The position numbers were made by a program, and so were the translations under genes. From Poecilobothrus nobilitatus (Eukaryota > Arthropoda > Insecta > Diptera > Dolichopodidae), in contig OX352774.1 of assembly GCA_947095535.1 (NCBI GenBank), positions 219,096,965 to 219,160,964 of the forward strand: a DNA stretch of 64,000 nucleotides, given 5' to 3'. Under the pieces are notes generated by a model. That model was given only the letters and a program-made list of their open reading frames with translations, ran no database searches and was not told the DNA's origin. Shown here piece by piece: positions 28,001 to 43,000 of the stretch (within the stretch, counting starts at the first letter, position 1; every line of letters starts with the position of its first letter).

Positions 28001-31000
28001 GGGCTTAATTTCTAAACGTGCTATTGATCCGGAATTATCTATAGCTGTAGGTTCCGTAAAGTTTACTGGCATAACAGCACCATTTTCATCACGTTTTACA
28101 ACTATTGGTTGTTGTGGACAATTTTGGAATACTGGAGGTTCGTTATCAACACATGGCGAATAACCATAATCATAACCTAAAAGGGGTTCTACTTTAGGTT
28201 CTTCACATCCCATTAGTTCAAATTTCAAACAAGCATTGTCCATGTAGCTGACAATTCCCAAAATAACGAATCTTGCTTGAACATATTTTGGTAAAGTTAT
28301 CATTGCTAATTCACCATAATTTCCAGGATCTCTCATTGTTAAATTGAAGTTGGGAAAGTATACAACATAATTTTCATTTTCAGCTTGTTTGTAGAAAAAT
28401 CTGATTTCTGTTGGCCGGCCAACAATATCATTGGTTACAACACCTTTAACTAAAATTGCTTTGACACGATAAACTTGCCCTAAGTCTACACTTACATAGG
28501 TAAAAGCTTCTTGTTTACCACACCAACCAGTAACTGAGTTCAAACGAATATTTTTAGCTTCATAGTTTGGTCTCTCTGATGTAGCATTTATAGCTGAATC
28601 TGGGATTTTTCCTGATGTTAAACCTAATGGTCTGATAACTTTGCATTCTGGTTCACGAATACAAGTAATTGGACGCGGATTTATTAAAATATAACCAGGT
28701 CTTTGACAGCCAAAGTAAACTTCAGAACCTTGTTCATAACTTCGAGAAATTTGAACACCATCACTTGGACGTCCTGGATCTTCACAAACTGGTCCTTCAC
28801 ATCGTAAGTCACCGAAATCCCAAATACCATTACCTTGGCACCGGACAACGTTATCATGTTTGGATGTTTGACCTGCTAATTTAAATGTATTTTGGCAACC
28901 AAAGAAGAACGAACTTTGATAACGAGTATCAACATATTGCCCATACTCAGCACCTGGAGTTGGCATTGGGGAGTAGCAATCAACACGAGGACATGATGGC
29001 TTTAATCCAGAAAGCCAATAGTCAGGAAGACCTGGTTTAGGATCGTATGCACATTGTCTAAATCCAGATGAGGCTGTTCCTCGTAAATATCTTCCAGGAT
29101 TGTTGCATGTAAGGGTAACATTATCTCTAAATGGCACTAACACACTATCTGGATCTGGTCTCACCACCATCAGTCCTTCATTTTTCTCGTCAACGAGAGA
29201 AACGCACTTTGCATCTATAATAAAAATATATTTTTTAAATTTGAATAGATAATTATTTCCTTTATAAACTTACAATGACATTCAGGAACTGTTCCATTCC
29301 ACTGACCACTTGAAAGACATAATAATGAAGCACTTCCAGATAAAACATATCCAAAATCGCAATGGAAATGTACAACTTCTCCAAAATGATTCTGTATTTT
29401 ATTTGTTAGCAATTTTCCGTTTTCGGGAGCATTAAGAGCTGGACACATAACAGGTACACAAGATTTATTTATTCTTAAAGTATCCATTTCGTGGCCTCCA
29501 GTTTCCGATTTTTCGATATTAAAACCTGCTGTTCCATTTGCCGAAAACAATTGGAAACCTGTATTGCAGGAACATCCATAGCTTCCGGGAGAGTTTACAC
29601 ATTTTTGATCACAACCTCCATTTTGCTTAGCACATTCGTTAATATCAACGCAATCCAACCTAGTGCATCCCATGGCTTCAAGCCTAATACATGGTGCCCC
29701 AATATAATCTTGAATTCTAAATTTAATATAACGTGCTTCAATTGGAATAGGAAGATTTAAAATTGATAAAGTTGGTTCGAGAATTCTAAACTCAACTGCT
29801 GTTCCATCAGGGTTTGCATAATCTTTATACACATCTGTTAGATTATTTGTATATTGTAATCTTACTGCTGAAGTAAATGCAATGTTTCCGTCAAAACGTT
29901 GTACGGACATTGTTCGAAAACCTCTTAAGATAGTTGGTGCCTTGAAATCAACCATTACCCAGTTTGTTCCTGGATCAACTGAATTACCACACCATCCAGC
30001 TGAATTGAGTCTCGCCATACCACTAGTGTAACCTTCTTCACTTAATGATGTTATTATACTGTCATCAGGAATACCGCCGTTTGCAAGACCTAAGTCTCCA
30101 ACAGGTCGACATTCAGTCGTGGGCGCAAATCCTTTTTTACATTGACAGAAGAAAGATCCAGGAGTGTTCATACATTCAGTTGATGCTAAATCACATTGTG
30201 TAGAACTGCATTCATTTATATCTTCACATTTTGGTGGGTTTTCGAAATTTTGCTCTGAACTGCATTTTATAATGTTACTTCCTGTAAGTTTATAGCCCTT
30301 GTAGCATTGTACTCGAGCTTCGTCACCAAATAAATATTGACGAGCAGCATCAACAATAAATCCATTATCTATTTCAGGGAATCTAAAGCATCTCTTTCGT
30401 ACACATTTTGGTACTTCACCACTCCATGTTCCATTTGACATACAAATTAAAACTGGGTAACCTATTCGTTCAAAACCAGCATGACAATCAAATTGAACAA
30501 TTGTTCCGTAGCTACGACCAAGACCATTCAATAGAGTAATATTAGCATGAGGGACTTCTGGAAGAGGAGGACACTGAGATGCTAAACATGCTGGCTTTCT
30601 TTCCCAACGACCATCGGGCTGACAAGAAATTTTTTCAATAGGGGCACTTGAGGGAAAAGCAAAACCAGCATAACACTGATACATTGCAACACCACGGTAT
30701 GTGACGTTAGTTGAACCAATTGAAAAACCGTTGTCTATTTGTGGGACTGGACCACAGTATACCTCTGAAAAGGAAAACCATAATAGTTATTTGATAATTA
30801 AATATTTAAATTTTTTTTTAGTATTCAAACTTACCTTGGCATTTTGGTATATAATCTACACTCCATTTACCACCTTTTTGACATTCCGTAATAATTTTAT
30901 TTTTTCCAGTTGCAAATTCTTGACCAATTGGGCAAGTGAAAACAATAATAGTTCCAAATGCTGTATCTCTACTAGAAGCTAAAGCTCCCATTCCGGGTTT

Positions 31001-34000
31001 AAGATTTGGACAATCCGCGGAGAATGTTGCAGACCATCTTAACAAATGTAATAAATATATTATCAAAAATATTTTGAAAATACAATTTTAAAATCAACTT
31101 ACCCAATACTATTATGTAATGAGTCTGATACAAATTTAATAAGCATTTCACCAGAAGAAGCAGTCAAGGTTAATTTGGGTGCAGCTGTTCCAGTAAATCC
31201 GTTTCCAGAATGAAGTCTCAAACCTGTTGTGGAGGAACCATCAAAAACTTGTACAAGGTCAGTTTTGTGAACACTAAATTTATCGAATTTCAATGATAGT
31301 GGAGCTCCTTGAGGATTCTTAATAACAAAGTAACATTCTTGATTTGTAGGGTAATCTTCTAAACCAAAAGCAGGAGATGATACTGTTCCATTTTTAGAAA
31401 TTATAGTTGCTTTACATCCTTGAGTATATCTTAAACTGAAACCTTTTCCGGAATCACCCATACTAGATTTAAAATACAGATACAATTTGTTTCCCGTTGA
31501 TATTACAACTTTATCATTATCTTTAGCTGATCCTGATAATCTAGCTATTGGTCGACTCATTGGACTATCTCCGTCTCTAACAAGCATATAATCACGTCCA
31601 GGTGTAATATCTAAATCTTGAATTTCAATGGATATTATACGACCAGGTTGTGCTTTAATAATATATAAACATTCCAATCCACCTGGATATTGTTTCGGAT
31701 AACTTGGACTAGTTAAAACTTGTCCTTGTGGCGTTGCTTTTAATAAACCTCCACAAGTTTTAGGTTCAGTTTTCCATGTTGCTCTAAAACCTTTTCTTTC
31801 AACATTACCATCAGTTGTAAATTTCACAATCATGAAATTAGATGCTGTTACAAATGGATTATTGGCTAAATCTAATTTTCCAGATAATGTTGCCAATGAT
31901 ACAGATTTATCTTCAGTTCTTCCACCAACTAAAACCTGTACCGTATCAAATGTTTTTTCTGTATCAAAATCTTGAAATTGTAATACAATATTACTGCCTT
32001 GTGGACCTTCTAATGTCCATTTACATTTACTTAAAGCACCATATTTATGTGGATAATTTGGTGATTCAATAACATCACCACCAGACTGCATATGAAAATG
32101 ACATTGTGTTGGACAATCAATTTCATCAGAACCATCACCACAATCATCATTACCATCACATTTAAATTGTTGATTAATACATAAACTATTTGAACAGTGG
32201 AATGAATTAACAGGACATGCCATTGATCGGCACATAAATGGTAAAAGACTTTCACAAGTATCTAATTCCCATAATTGTCTTTTTGAACCAACTGATACAG
32301 CAACACATTCACCAGATTGAGGATCAGGTTGTTTTAATGACCAAAAACCAGAATATTGTGATACTAAAGTACCAGCAGCTGATTCCAATGTATTCGTTCT
32401 CAAATCATCTAATGAGGCTAAACCAAGCCAATATTTATCAGAATTACGTTGATTTGGATCACTTGCCTTTGCTATTGATAATGTGACATTATTTTCATTA
32501 AATGAATCCACTGCTACTAGATCAGCGCCATACCTGTAATAACAAAAAAAAAAACAATAAATTAGGGATGATGGTAAAATAATTAGTATTTTTTTTTTTT
32601 AATTTGTAAATAAATTTAAAGTGATGATATAATAATGTTATGGGAATATCGTGTTAATTTATCATATTTTTTTATTTATGTGAATTTAAAGTAAAAAAAA
32701 AACTTCGAATGATAATTAGAATTTGATTATAATCTTCCGGCAACAAAAACTATGTGGTTTCATTATTTTAAATATAATTTTATTTATTTTTAAATTTTTT
32801 AGTTTTACAAAAATAGTCAGGTAGTTTATATGAGATCATCTTCCATTAAAGTCTTTTTATGTTTTTTTTTTTTCTAGTTACCTATTAATATTTCATTTTA
32901 TTTAAGGTTCAAATTCGACTTTAAAAATTTAATTGTTAAATCTGTTTAATACTTTCTATTGTACAAAAAAAAAAAACATAAATAAAAATATGCTTAGATC
33001 ATGATTCTGTTCATTTAACGAAATATTTGCAGTAATAAATGATATTAAATAGTTTTTAATCAGCCAAGTTATAAATTTTTTTTTTTTTTTTATATACAGT
33101 TACTAGTTTTACTCTTAGATTGATGATAAATTGAAAAATTAAATTAATAGATCCGGATTTGGTAAAAATAGTTTTTCTTTTTTTAATTTTATTAATTTCT
33201 TTATCAATTTAAGAAAACAATAAACAAAATAATTTTTACTCCACCACAAAAATGATAAATCATAAAAAAAAAAAACAAAAAATTTCACCTGCATATTCAA
33301 AAACTTTAAAACTATTTAGTTAATAGCAAAAATGTTTATAGTACATAATTTACACTTTAAAATTTATTATTTGTGGCTTGTGGATTTGAAATCAATATAA
33401 AACAGTATAAGATAACTTTAAACAATCATGCCATTGTCATACATCATATTCTCCCCACATGATTTTCAATTTTTATTTATTTTTGATATTGATCTCATCT
33501 CGTTTTATTTCATTCATTTAAACTTTATATATTAAATACAAATCTATAAAATATAAAGTTTAATTAGAAGTATTGTTTAAATCATATTGTATATTTTATT
33601 GCATTAAGTAGTTAAAAATTGAAATAACCCTTTGAATCCGACGCTCAAGAGTGAATATGAACATTAAAAAAAAATTACCGTAAGTCACATGTCAAATGTA
33701 TAGATAATCAGTGAACAATGTGACATTATATATTCAATGATGAACATAAAACGAAACTTTCGTTAAATATGTCAATATATTACGGGTTAAAATTTTTTTT
33801 GAATACTCTTTTAAAGTTTTAATATCTTTTCAACGGCTAAATGATATTTAATTTCTATAAAATAAAAATTTTGAATATACACTTTTACTGTCACAGTCAC
33901 CTTTTATTTTAAATTTTAATAATACGAATGCTGATCAAATTTCAGAATTGATTCGAGATTCAACTAAATAGTCAACTATGTTCATAGATGATATACTTGA

Positions 34001-37000
34001 GACATATTTTAAGTTTTGTTTTATATTCATCGTTGAGTTTACGCTCTCTGGGATATTTAAATAATATCCACTAATGATACATATCGCATTCAAAGTGTTA
34101 AAAAACTCTTCCTAAACTCAAATCTAACTTTACAATTTTTTAAATGATTCTAAATAAATGAATATGTCATCATCATCATATACAAATCATCACTAAAGAT
34201 GTAATTTTTAACTTTCGAAAAAAAAAAGAACAAACCATCGTTATTCATTTCGTTAGCAGTTAGTGAAAATCTGTTTAGCCATTAAATATGGCCAAATCAT
34301 CAAAAAAAAAAAAAAAAAAAAATGTAAAAACCAAAGAAAAACAAAAACATAATAAAAACTGAAAAATGACGAAAATCAGTGACCCAATAACCTACCTTTC
34401 GAGCGCGTCTTAAGTATTTTAAGAAATTATTTTTGTTCTTTTTTTTTTTTTTTTTTTAAACATTTCTTGTATATTTTTATGAATTTACAGATATTATGCA
34501 GAAAGTTGTAAAATAAAAAGTTGATCATTTACACATACAATCAAATCTGAGGGTCTATTGTAAAATTGAAAACTTAAGATACATTGATACGCGATGAATG
34601 AAGAAATGTGTATATTTTTTTTTTTTTTGTTTTTACTTTTAAGTTTAGGATGTTGAAAAATAATAAAAAAAAAATTAATGCGCGTGCTCTGTAAATATTG
34701 GCTTAATGCTACTGCCAAACGCATTTAACCGAAAACAAAACAAACAAGAAAAAGAGCAACTATAAACCAGGTTTCTTAAAGTATTTAACTATGGGATGAT
34801 AAAAATCTATACGTATATATTTATTTATTTTTGGTTTTAAAATAATTTTTAACTTTAAATTAGAAAAATGAGTGAAAGAGGAAGAATGAATTCTTTTTTT
34901 TTTTTGTTTTGTATTTAATAATGATTTTTTTATTTTTTTTTTAAGATTTAATGAAGTGAAACTTTCTCAAGAATGTTGACAAATTTTTTTTGTTTTTCTC
35001 TGTTTTTTTAACACAATGTTTTTTATTTTTTTATAAAAAAAAATTTTTTTTTTTATTTTAGGAAATAAAAGGTTTTGTTCAACAACAGGTTGAAAATTAG
35101 AAAATGATATTTTGTATAATCAGATTAGATTGAATTGCATAAATTAAGTGGTTTTTATTTTTTATTTGTAAATTGTAGAGTAGAATCTTTCATTTGTTTT
35201 TTTTTTTTTTTCAAATTTTAAGATTTGTCATTGTCAAGTTTTGTATCTTTGGAATTGAATCAAATTTAGATTTAAAAAAAAATCTAAAAAAAAAAAGAAA
35301 AGATTGAATTTTTTATTAGAAAATGTATCTTTTTTTTAAAAGTTTATTTTTTTTATATAGGGACTTTGCATTTTAATCACAATTAAATTTTCTAAAGAAT
35401 TATGATATGAAATGAAAATTTTTTTGATCAGATGTTGAAATTGAGGTTTTTGTTTTCTGTATTAAATAGAACTTTCTTTAAAAAAATTATAATAGATCGA
35501 TAGCTATTTATAATTTAGTAAATAGATACATACATATATTAAAATTTATAATTTGTATATAAGATATATGATATTTTTAACTTAAATTTTAGAAACATTT
35601 ATGAGCACATAAATATTTTATTAAGCATCATTTTATTTTTTAGTAAATTCAGTAATTTCAAATTTCTTTTGACAAAAAAAAACTCTATATTTTTGGAATA
35701 CTAATTTTAACAAATAGGTATTTAAGTAAAGTTTTGACCAATTAAGATTTTTCAGTTTTTAACTACGTAATAAATAGTGAACTTTATTTACAGTCTAAAT
35801 TTACAGTCTAAACAAACAAATCATAAGTAATACTTACATTCAATTTCTATTAAATAACAGCAGATTGTGCAAAATGCGTTATATTTATATCTACTTCAAA
35901 GCTTATAGTTGTATCATCATCACTTTTTAGAAATTTAAAATAATAATGAATGCAAGTAAACTTAAAAAGACTAATTGATTAAGGAATGTTAAAAGATCAA
36001 AAGGTGAAAATTAACTAAAGTTTTTCGATTTACAATTATTATTCTCACACATGTATTTTTGAATTTATCTAGCTGTAAAACATGGTTTTATTTTAGGTAT
36101 TTAATTTTAATATCTGTTCTATTTATTTAAATTATTTTCGCAATAAAGTTCTAGTTGTTTTGTTCTCAATATGTAATTATAGCTAAGTTCAAAACCAAGT
36201 TTCATTAATTTAGCTACATTTTTCAAAATTAATTCGACATTTGTGGCATTTCTTTTCTTTTGTCGCTCATTGGTTCATTAGATATACAGGATGATTCATT
36301 TTCGGCTTTGAATATTTTATGGGTGTATTAGATGGAGAAGGGGTTCATTTTCATCGTTTCTTGAGATAATAGGGGTAAAATTTTTTTTTTAAATCTTAAT
36401 ACAATTGACTTTTATCTCAAAAACGACACAACTAATGAACAAGTTAAATACAACGAAAGAAAGTTTCACACTTTGTTTTTCCATATTTTTGGATACCGAT
36501 CGTTCAAAACTTGTGAGCATTTAAAAGAAAAATAAAAAAATTATAAAAATAGCCAATTTTTAAGACTTTTTTTATTCGTTTTTTTTGTTCTTCTCAATTA
36601 TTTTAAATACTATAAAAGATAGAATGAAAGCGTTTGACACAAAATTAAAGAGTTTATATAATCGATAAATCCCAAAATAATGTTACCTTAAAAATATGTT
36701 TAAGGTCAAAAATTTGAAACAAATGAAAAAAATCTTTAAAATGGGCTTTTTTTCATTATTTTTTTCGTTTAGAATCTCATTAATTTGAAACGAAAATATG
36801 GAAAGGCATTGTTTGGAAAACTGAAATGTAAAGCTTCCTGGCGTTGCGTAGTTTTTGAGATACAAGAAAATTAAATTAAAACATAAAAAAAAATGTTAGG
36901 CCCCCTTTTCTCCAGATCTGACTGAAATAGATCCCCTCTCCTCTACAGACCAAGTTTTGTTTGATTTGGTTCCTATAAATATACAAAATCCAAAAAGAGC

Positions 37001-40000
37001 CCTATTCCTATATATCGTATATATAAAAATTAGAAATTTAACAAAAAAGTTTCAAAGAAATTAATAAAAAAAAACTTTCAACTTATAAGATTAATTTTAT
37101 AAAAATTGGGTTAAGAAAAAAACCTTTCCTACATATTCTACTATAACATCTCCTATAGCTTGAGTTAAAACCCACCAGCAACCCATTTTACTTAAATTGA
37201 GTTGATGATACAACCTATTTTGAATCAAATAAATCATTTTACTCAAGCTTATTAAATTGAATTTAACACAAGCCAATTTCAGAATACTTTATAAAATTTT
37301 AAATAAATTATAAATATAAAAAAAAAATTAAAATATAAATATATAATTCGATTAATATAAATTTAATTCAATTTTTTTTTATTTTTATTTTTCTTTTTAT
37401 AATTTATAAGCATACCGTAAATAATTATTTGAATTTGAAATAATTTATTTTAAGCTTTTCACAACAAGCAGTACATGTGAATATAAAATTACGTTAACGT
37501 GTCCAAGAAAAAACAAAAAAAAAACATTATAATTATAACGTTTATTTTTTTTTTTTTGTTTTTTTTTTTACAAATAGACATAAAGAAGTTCAATGAGACT
37601 GAAAAGTTTTTTCTTAAAAGTAAATAAAAAAAAATTAAATATGTTAATGAAATAAAATAAAATGATACGATTATGGGATCTATTTAAGTCAATGAACTTA
37701 TTATTACTCAGTTAAACTATATATGTATACGTTAATATATATAGTGATGATTTTTTGTTTTGTATATATATGTATCTAGTACCTACTTGTACTTAACTAT
37801 TCTAATAATTCTTTCAATACATTAGAATAATAATCAACTTATGCATATATACAAAATGTACTAACATTTTACTTTGCCAGTCTTTTTAAAAAAGAGCAGG
37901 ATATAAAAGAAAAGGTATCTTAAGTCGCGATTTTTCAAAAAAGAAAAAAAAAAAACAGTAAAAAACTTTCTAGAATATTGTATCTATACATTTGTATCAA
38001 ATCAATATTCGTAATAATTCTTCGCATATATTTACTGTAAAGAATATTGCGAAAAATTAAGAGACCATACTTTCTTTAAGACTACTTTTTCTAATTTTAA
38101 GTAACACCTATTTATACTTCCGAAAACTGTTAACACAATATTTTAAAATAAAAATATTTGAACTTCATATTTTTTTATATTAACTTAGAAAATTTGCAAA
38201 GGTAATATAAGTCAGGTGACTGTAAAAGCAAATTTTTCAATTTTAGACGCCTAGAAAAGCTTCCACAAGGGTAAGGGAAGGAGGGCGGAAATAAACTTGT
38301 ATTCATATTTTTAAAGATCTTTCATATCTTGCACACAATTTGACATCTTTAACACCTTTCTCACTCTTTCCATAAATTCGTATATATAGGGATTCGTATA
38401 TCTATTTTTAATTTTGTTGGGCTGTCATTCTATAACGGGTATTGGGTTAAATGAAAAAGTTGTTTTATACACATTACAAATGTTAAGTTTTTTATGAGAA
38501 GTATCTATATCTATGAACTTTTAATTTTTTTGTATCTTAACTCGTATTGAGTTTTTCGGACAGAAACTAAAATATAATGTCTATAGAATCAAAAAGTAAC
38601 TTAAATTGTACAACTTGTATTTTTTAACAAGAATATAAATTTTAATTTATTTTGAAATGATTTATTATAATTATTTTTGGGTTAAAATAAACCCGAAATA
38701 TTGAATTTAAACGTGATTAACATATTTACCACGGAATAGGTACATATATATGTTAATTTTAAGAAGAATGAGTATAAGTAATAACTGGTAAATAAATAAC
38801 AGTTATTATACATGTTAGTTTTTGCTAGTTTTTAAATTTTTATTTTTACTTTTTTAAGAAAATTTTCAAATTCTATATTTAATAAAGTTTTTTTATTATA
38901 GTTGATTTAAATGGCGTAATTTTTATTTTTTTTTTTTACGCACTAGACAAACTCTATAGGAAACATTGTTGATGTAGGTTTGACCAAATTGGGCAGGAAG
39001 TGAGAGAAGAAAAAATAACAAAAGGTAGGAATTTAAAGGTAAATTGGATACGAACTTGAATAGGTTCTTTTTGAATAACTACAAATTGTAAAATTGAGAA
39101 TTTATCTTGATACTGTGTCTATAAAAAGTCCCTTTTAAAAAGAATTTAGGATTAAAAAAAAAGTTTATTATATATAACCATATTAATGTTATATATAGAT
39201 CCTTGAAGATAATTTAAATATTTTTTTTTAATTTTAAAACAATTTTATAAGTAATAAACTTATTTAAACCTAAAAACAAAAAAATACAGAAATTAGAAGA
39301 AAAAATAATTAAGAATATATTAAATAGTATAATTGAATTCTTTTAAAAAGAATAGTATGTAATATTAAGAGTATGTATCGACTTTTGTCCAAAATATATA
39401 TTTTTGAAGTTGTGTTTTTTTCCTTCAGTTTTTTCAACTGAAATTACCAACACTTCTAAAGCATATTGTAGAAGATTTAATTAATATATTTAATAGTTTA
39501 TCTTTAGTTGTACTTATTACTTATTCTTTACTTAAGAGGTTATCCCTTAAGAGGTTTCGTAATGAAATTTACAAAGGCGACAGTATTTCATCAATCTGTC
39601 AACCATATAATTTGTAGAGATAGTAGCATGTCATTATATCCATATAGAAATGCTATACCTCTTTTGAATTTTCTAATAAATTTCAAATTTTTAACTAATA
39701 GATTTGATTATTTTAGAATAGAGGTAGGTAGGTAGAGGCTGCAGATGTACACTTAGACCAATTTGGGCTCGTTGTGATACCCTGAATCAGTGTTTCTCCT
39801 AATTAAATCGTTGATGGGAGCGTCTTACAGAGCGCTGAAAATTTGTTAAGTTCACGTCCAACAGATTGAAAAGGTTGTTTAAGAAAAATTTGCCCAGATA
39901 CTTCCTTCTTTTTAGAGCAAAAGCCGGATATTCACACAGCAGGTTTTAGAGTAAAAGACGAATTAATTTGAAGGCATGTCATGACGTCATAATAATACAA

Positions 40001-43000
40001 CGGAATTTCTTCTATATAGTTTTGTAATTTACTAGATATTCTACTACCTTGTCAAATACAATATGGATCTTCTTTATAATTAAAAAATTTAAATAAATTT
40101 ATTTAACAGATAAAAGTTATGATATCTGTAGATAATATATATTATAATATATTTTATAGAAGTTAATGGTTCTCAATATAACTATATTGTTTACTACTAA
40201 TATTATTTTTATTATTGTATATAATGTAAAACACTTGTAATTAACAAACATATACAATCAATCTTTCTCAAATTAAATAAATTCGACAATTAAAACAATT
40301 AAGTATATGTAACCTAACAATAACTTTTTTATTTATTCATATATTGTGAATAAAAAGTGAATTTAGTGAAACTTTCATCATAAACATTAATTTTATTTAG
40401 TGTTGATTATCAATTATATATTAACAATCATATCAACTAAAATCTACTAAAATCTTATCAACATTGTTGATGTGTCTATATATACATATGTAAGTATAAA
40501 CCATGTGTAGTTATAGCTGTAAAGTACCTACCTACCGAAAAAAATATAATCTAAAATAATTCTTAAATTAATCTATAACTGAGGTATGAAAAATGGATGG
40601 GATAAGAAATGAAAGTTCAAATAATTATTGCACATGGCTCGATGGTTTCACCTACAAGGAAAAGTGATAAAATTTATTTTAAAGAAAGTTCTTTATTGGG
40701 TCAACCTAGTTTTTTTTTGTTTTTTTTTTTTATGAATTCATTTTTATTTTTAATTTTAAAATGAGGAGCGTATATCTCTCATGCAAAAATAAATATACCT
40801 AAATAGTTATAATAAGGTATGATAGAAAGAGAAAAGAATTTTAAAAATTTGTCATAAAAAAAAAAAAAAAATTGTTATGTTTGGGTATGGCAAAAAATAT
40901 TATTTTGTTTCTGTTTTTTTTTTTTTTTAAAAAAAAAGATTTTATTGTTGATTTTTTGGGGCAAAAATGAAAACAAAATATAAGATAAATATTTAATGAG
41001 CTTTATATACCTATTTTTATATACCAATTCAAATAAATTTTAATAAGAATTAATTGTAAATATTTTTAATTATAATAAATCATAGAATAATTATAAGGGT
41101 CGGTTCACTTCAAAATTTTTGAAATTTTTAATTGGATATAGACAGAAAAACCATGAAAATTAATTAAAAAATAAAAAGTTTGAAAGGAAAAATAAATAAC
41201 TAAAAAGATTACTAATATATTTACATTAATTAGTAATACTTTTGATAACTTTTTAATATTTCATATGTATATGCATTTTATTATACCCGTATGAACTATG
41301 TTCAAGGGTATAATAAATTTGCCATTACGTTTGTGACACCTTAAAGGAGTCGAGCTAGATATAGTGTCAAAGGTATGGATCGGCTCAGAATCGAATTCTG
41401 AGTCGATTAAGCCATGTACGTCCGTCCGTCCGTCCGTCCGTCCGTCCGTCCGTCCGTCCGTCCGTCCGTCCGTCCGTCCGTCCGCACGATAACTCAAAAA
41501 ATAAAGGAGCTAGGGGGCTGAAATTTTTTTTACGTCACTTTTGCAAAATTGTTAGTTTTGCTATTTAAATCCAACATTTTCGGTCGGCGGGTTCGAGTAG
41601 CTGCCATACAACTTCTATCTTTATATAGAAATAACTCAGTATCTATTCAAGCTAGGTTTCTGAAATTTTGCAAATGATGATCAAGTTTTATGGCAGCAAC
41701 TTCTGTAAAATTTGGTTGTGCTGGTGCGACGGGTTCGGGTAGCTGCCATACAACTTCTCCGTTTAAATGAGAATAACTGAGTGTTTATTGAAGCTAGGAA
41801 TCTGAAATTTAGTAAAGAGGTGTCGAGTTACATGCCAACAACTTTTGTAAAATTTGGTTGGTCTAGAGCAGCCGGTTCAGACTTCTTGCACCTCTTGGAA
41901 CCTAATGAAGCTAGGCGTCTGAAATTTTGCAAATGATGATCAAGTTTTATGGCAACAACTTTTGTAAAATTTGGTTGTGGTGGTGCGGCGGGTTCGGGTA
42001 GCTGCCATACAACTTATCCGGTTAAATGAGAATAACTCAGTGTTTATTGAAGCTAGGAATCTGAAATTTAGTAAAGAAGTGTCGAGTTATATGCTAACAA
42101 CTTTTGTAAAATTTGGTTGGCCTAGAACAGCCGGTTCAGGCTTCTTGCACCTCTTGGAAGTTAATAAAGCTAGGCGTCTGAAATCTTGCAAATGATGATC
42201 AAGTTTTATGGCAACAACTTCTACAAAATTTGGTTGTGCTGGTGCGACGGGTTCGGGTAGCTGCCATACAAAATCTCATTTTAAATGAAAAGAACTCAGT
42301 GTCCGTCCGCACGATAACTCAAAAAATAGAGGAGCTAGGAGGCTGAAAATTTTTTTACGTCACTTTTGTAAAATTGTTAGTTTTGCTATTTAACTCCAGC
42401 ATTTTCTGTCCCCGGGTTCGGGTAGCTGCCATACAACTTCTTTCTTTAAATAGAAATAACCCAGTGTCTGTTCAATCTAGGTATCTGAAATTTTGCGAAT
42501 GATGATCAAGTTTTATGGCAACAACTTCTACAAAATTTGGTTGTGGTGGTGTAACGGGTTCGGGTAGCTGCCATACAAAATCTCTTTTTAAATGAAAAGA
42601 ACTCAGTGTCCGTCCGCACGATAACTCAAAAAATAAAGGAGCTAGGAGGCTGAAATTTTTTTTACGTCACTCTTGCAAAATTGTTAGTTTTGCTATTTAA
42701 CTCCAGCATTTTCGGCCGCCGGGTTCGAGTAGCTGCCATACAACTTCTTTCTTTAAATAGAAATAACCCAGTGTCTGTTCAATCTAGGTATCTGAAATTT
42801 TGCAAATGATGATCAAGTTTTATGGCAACAACTTCTACAAAATTTGGTTGTGCTGGTGCGACGGGTTCGGGTAGCTGCCATACAAAATCTCTTTTTAAAT
42901 GAAAAGAACTCAGTGTCCGTCCGCACGATAACTCAAAAAATAAAGGAGCTAGGAGGCTGAAATTTTTTTTACGTCACTCTTGCAAAATTGTTAGTTTTGC

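Noticed and set aside
20274..32486. Many open frames on both strands inside the uif exons
   Set aside because: They are shadows of the uif reading frame in other frames; none has its own domain signature.
41261..41497. Frame encoding a GRTD repeat peptide
   Set aside because: It is the translation of the (GTCC)n microsatellite.
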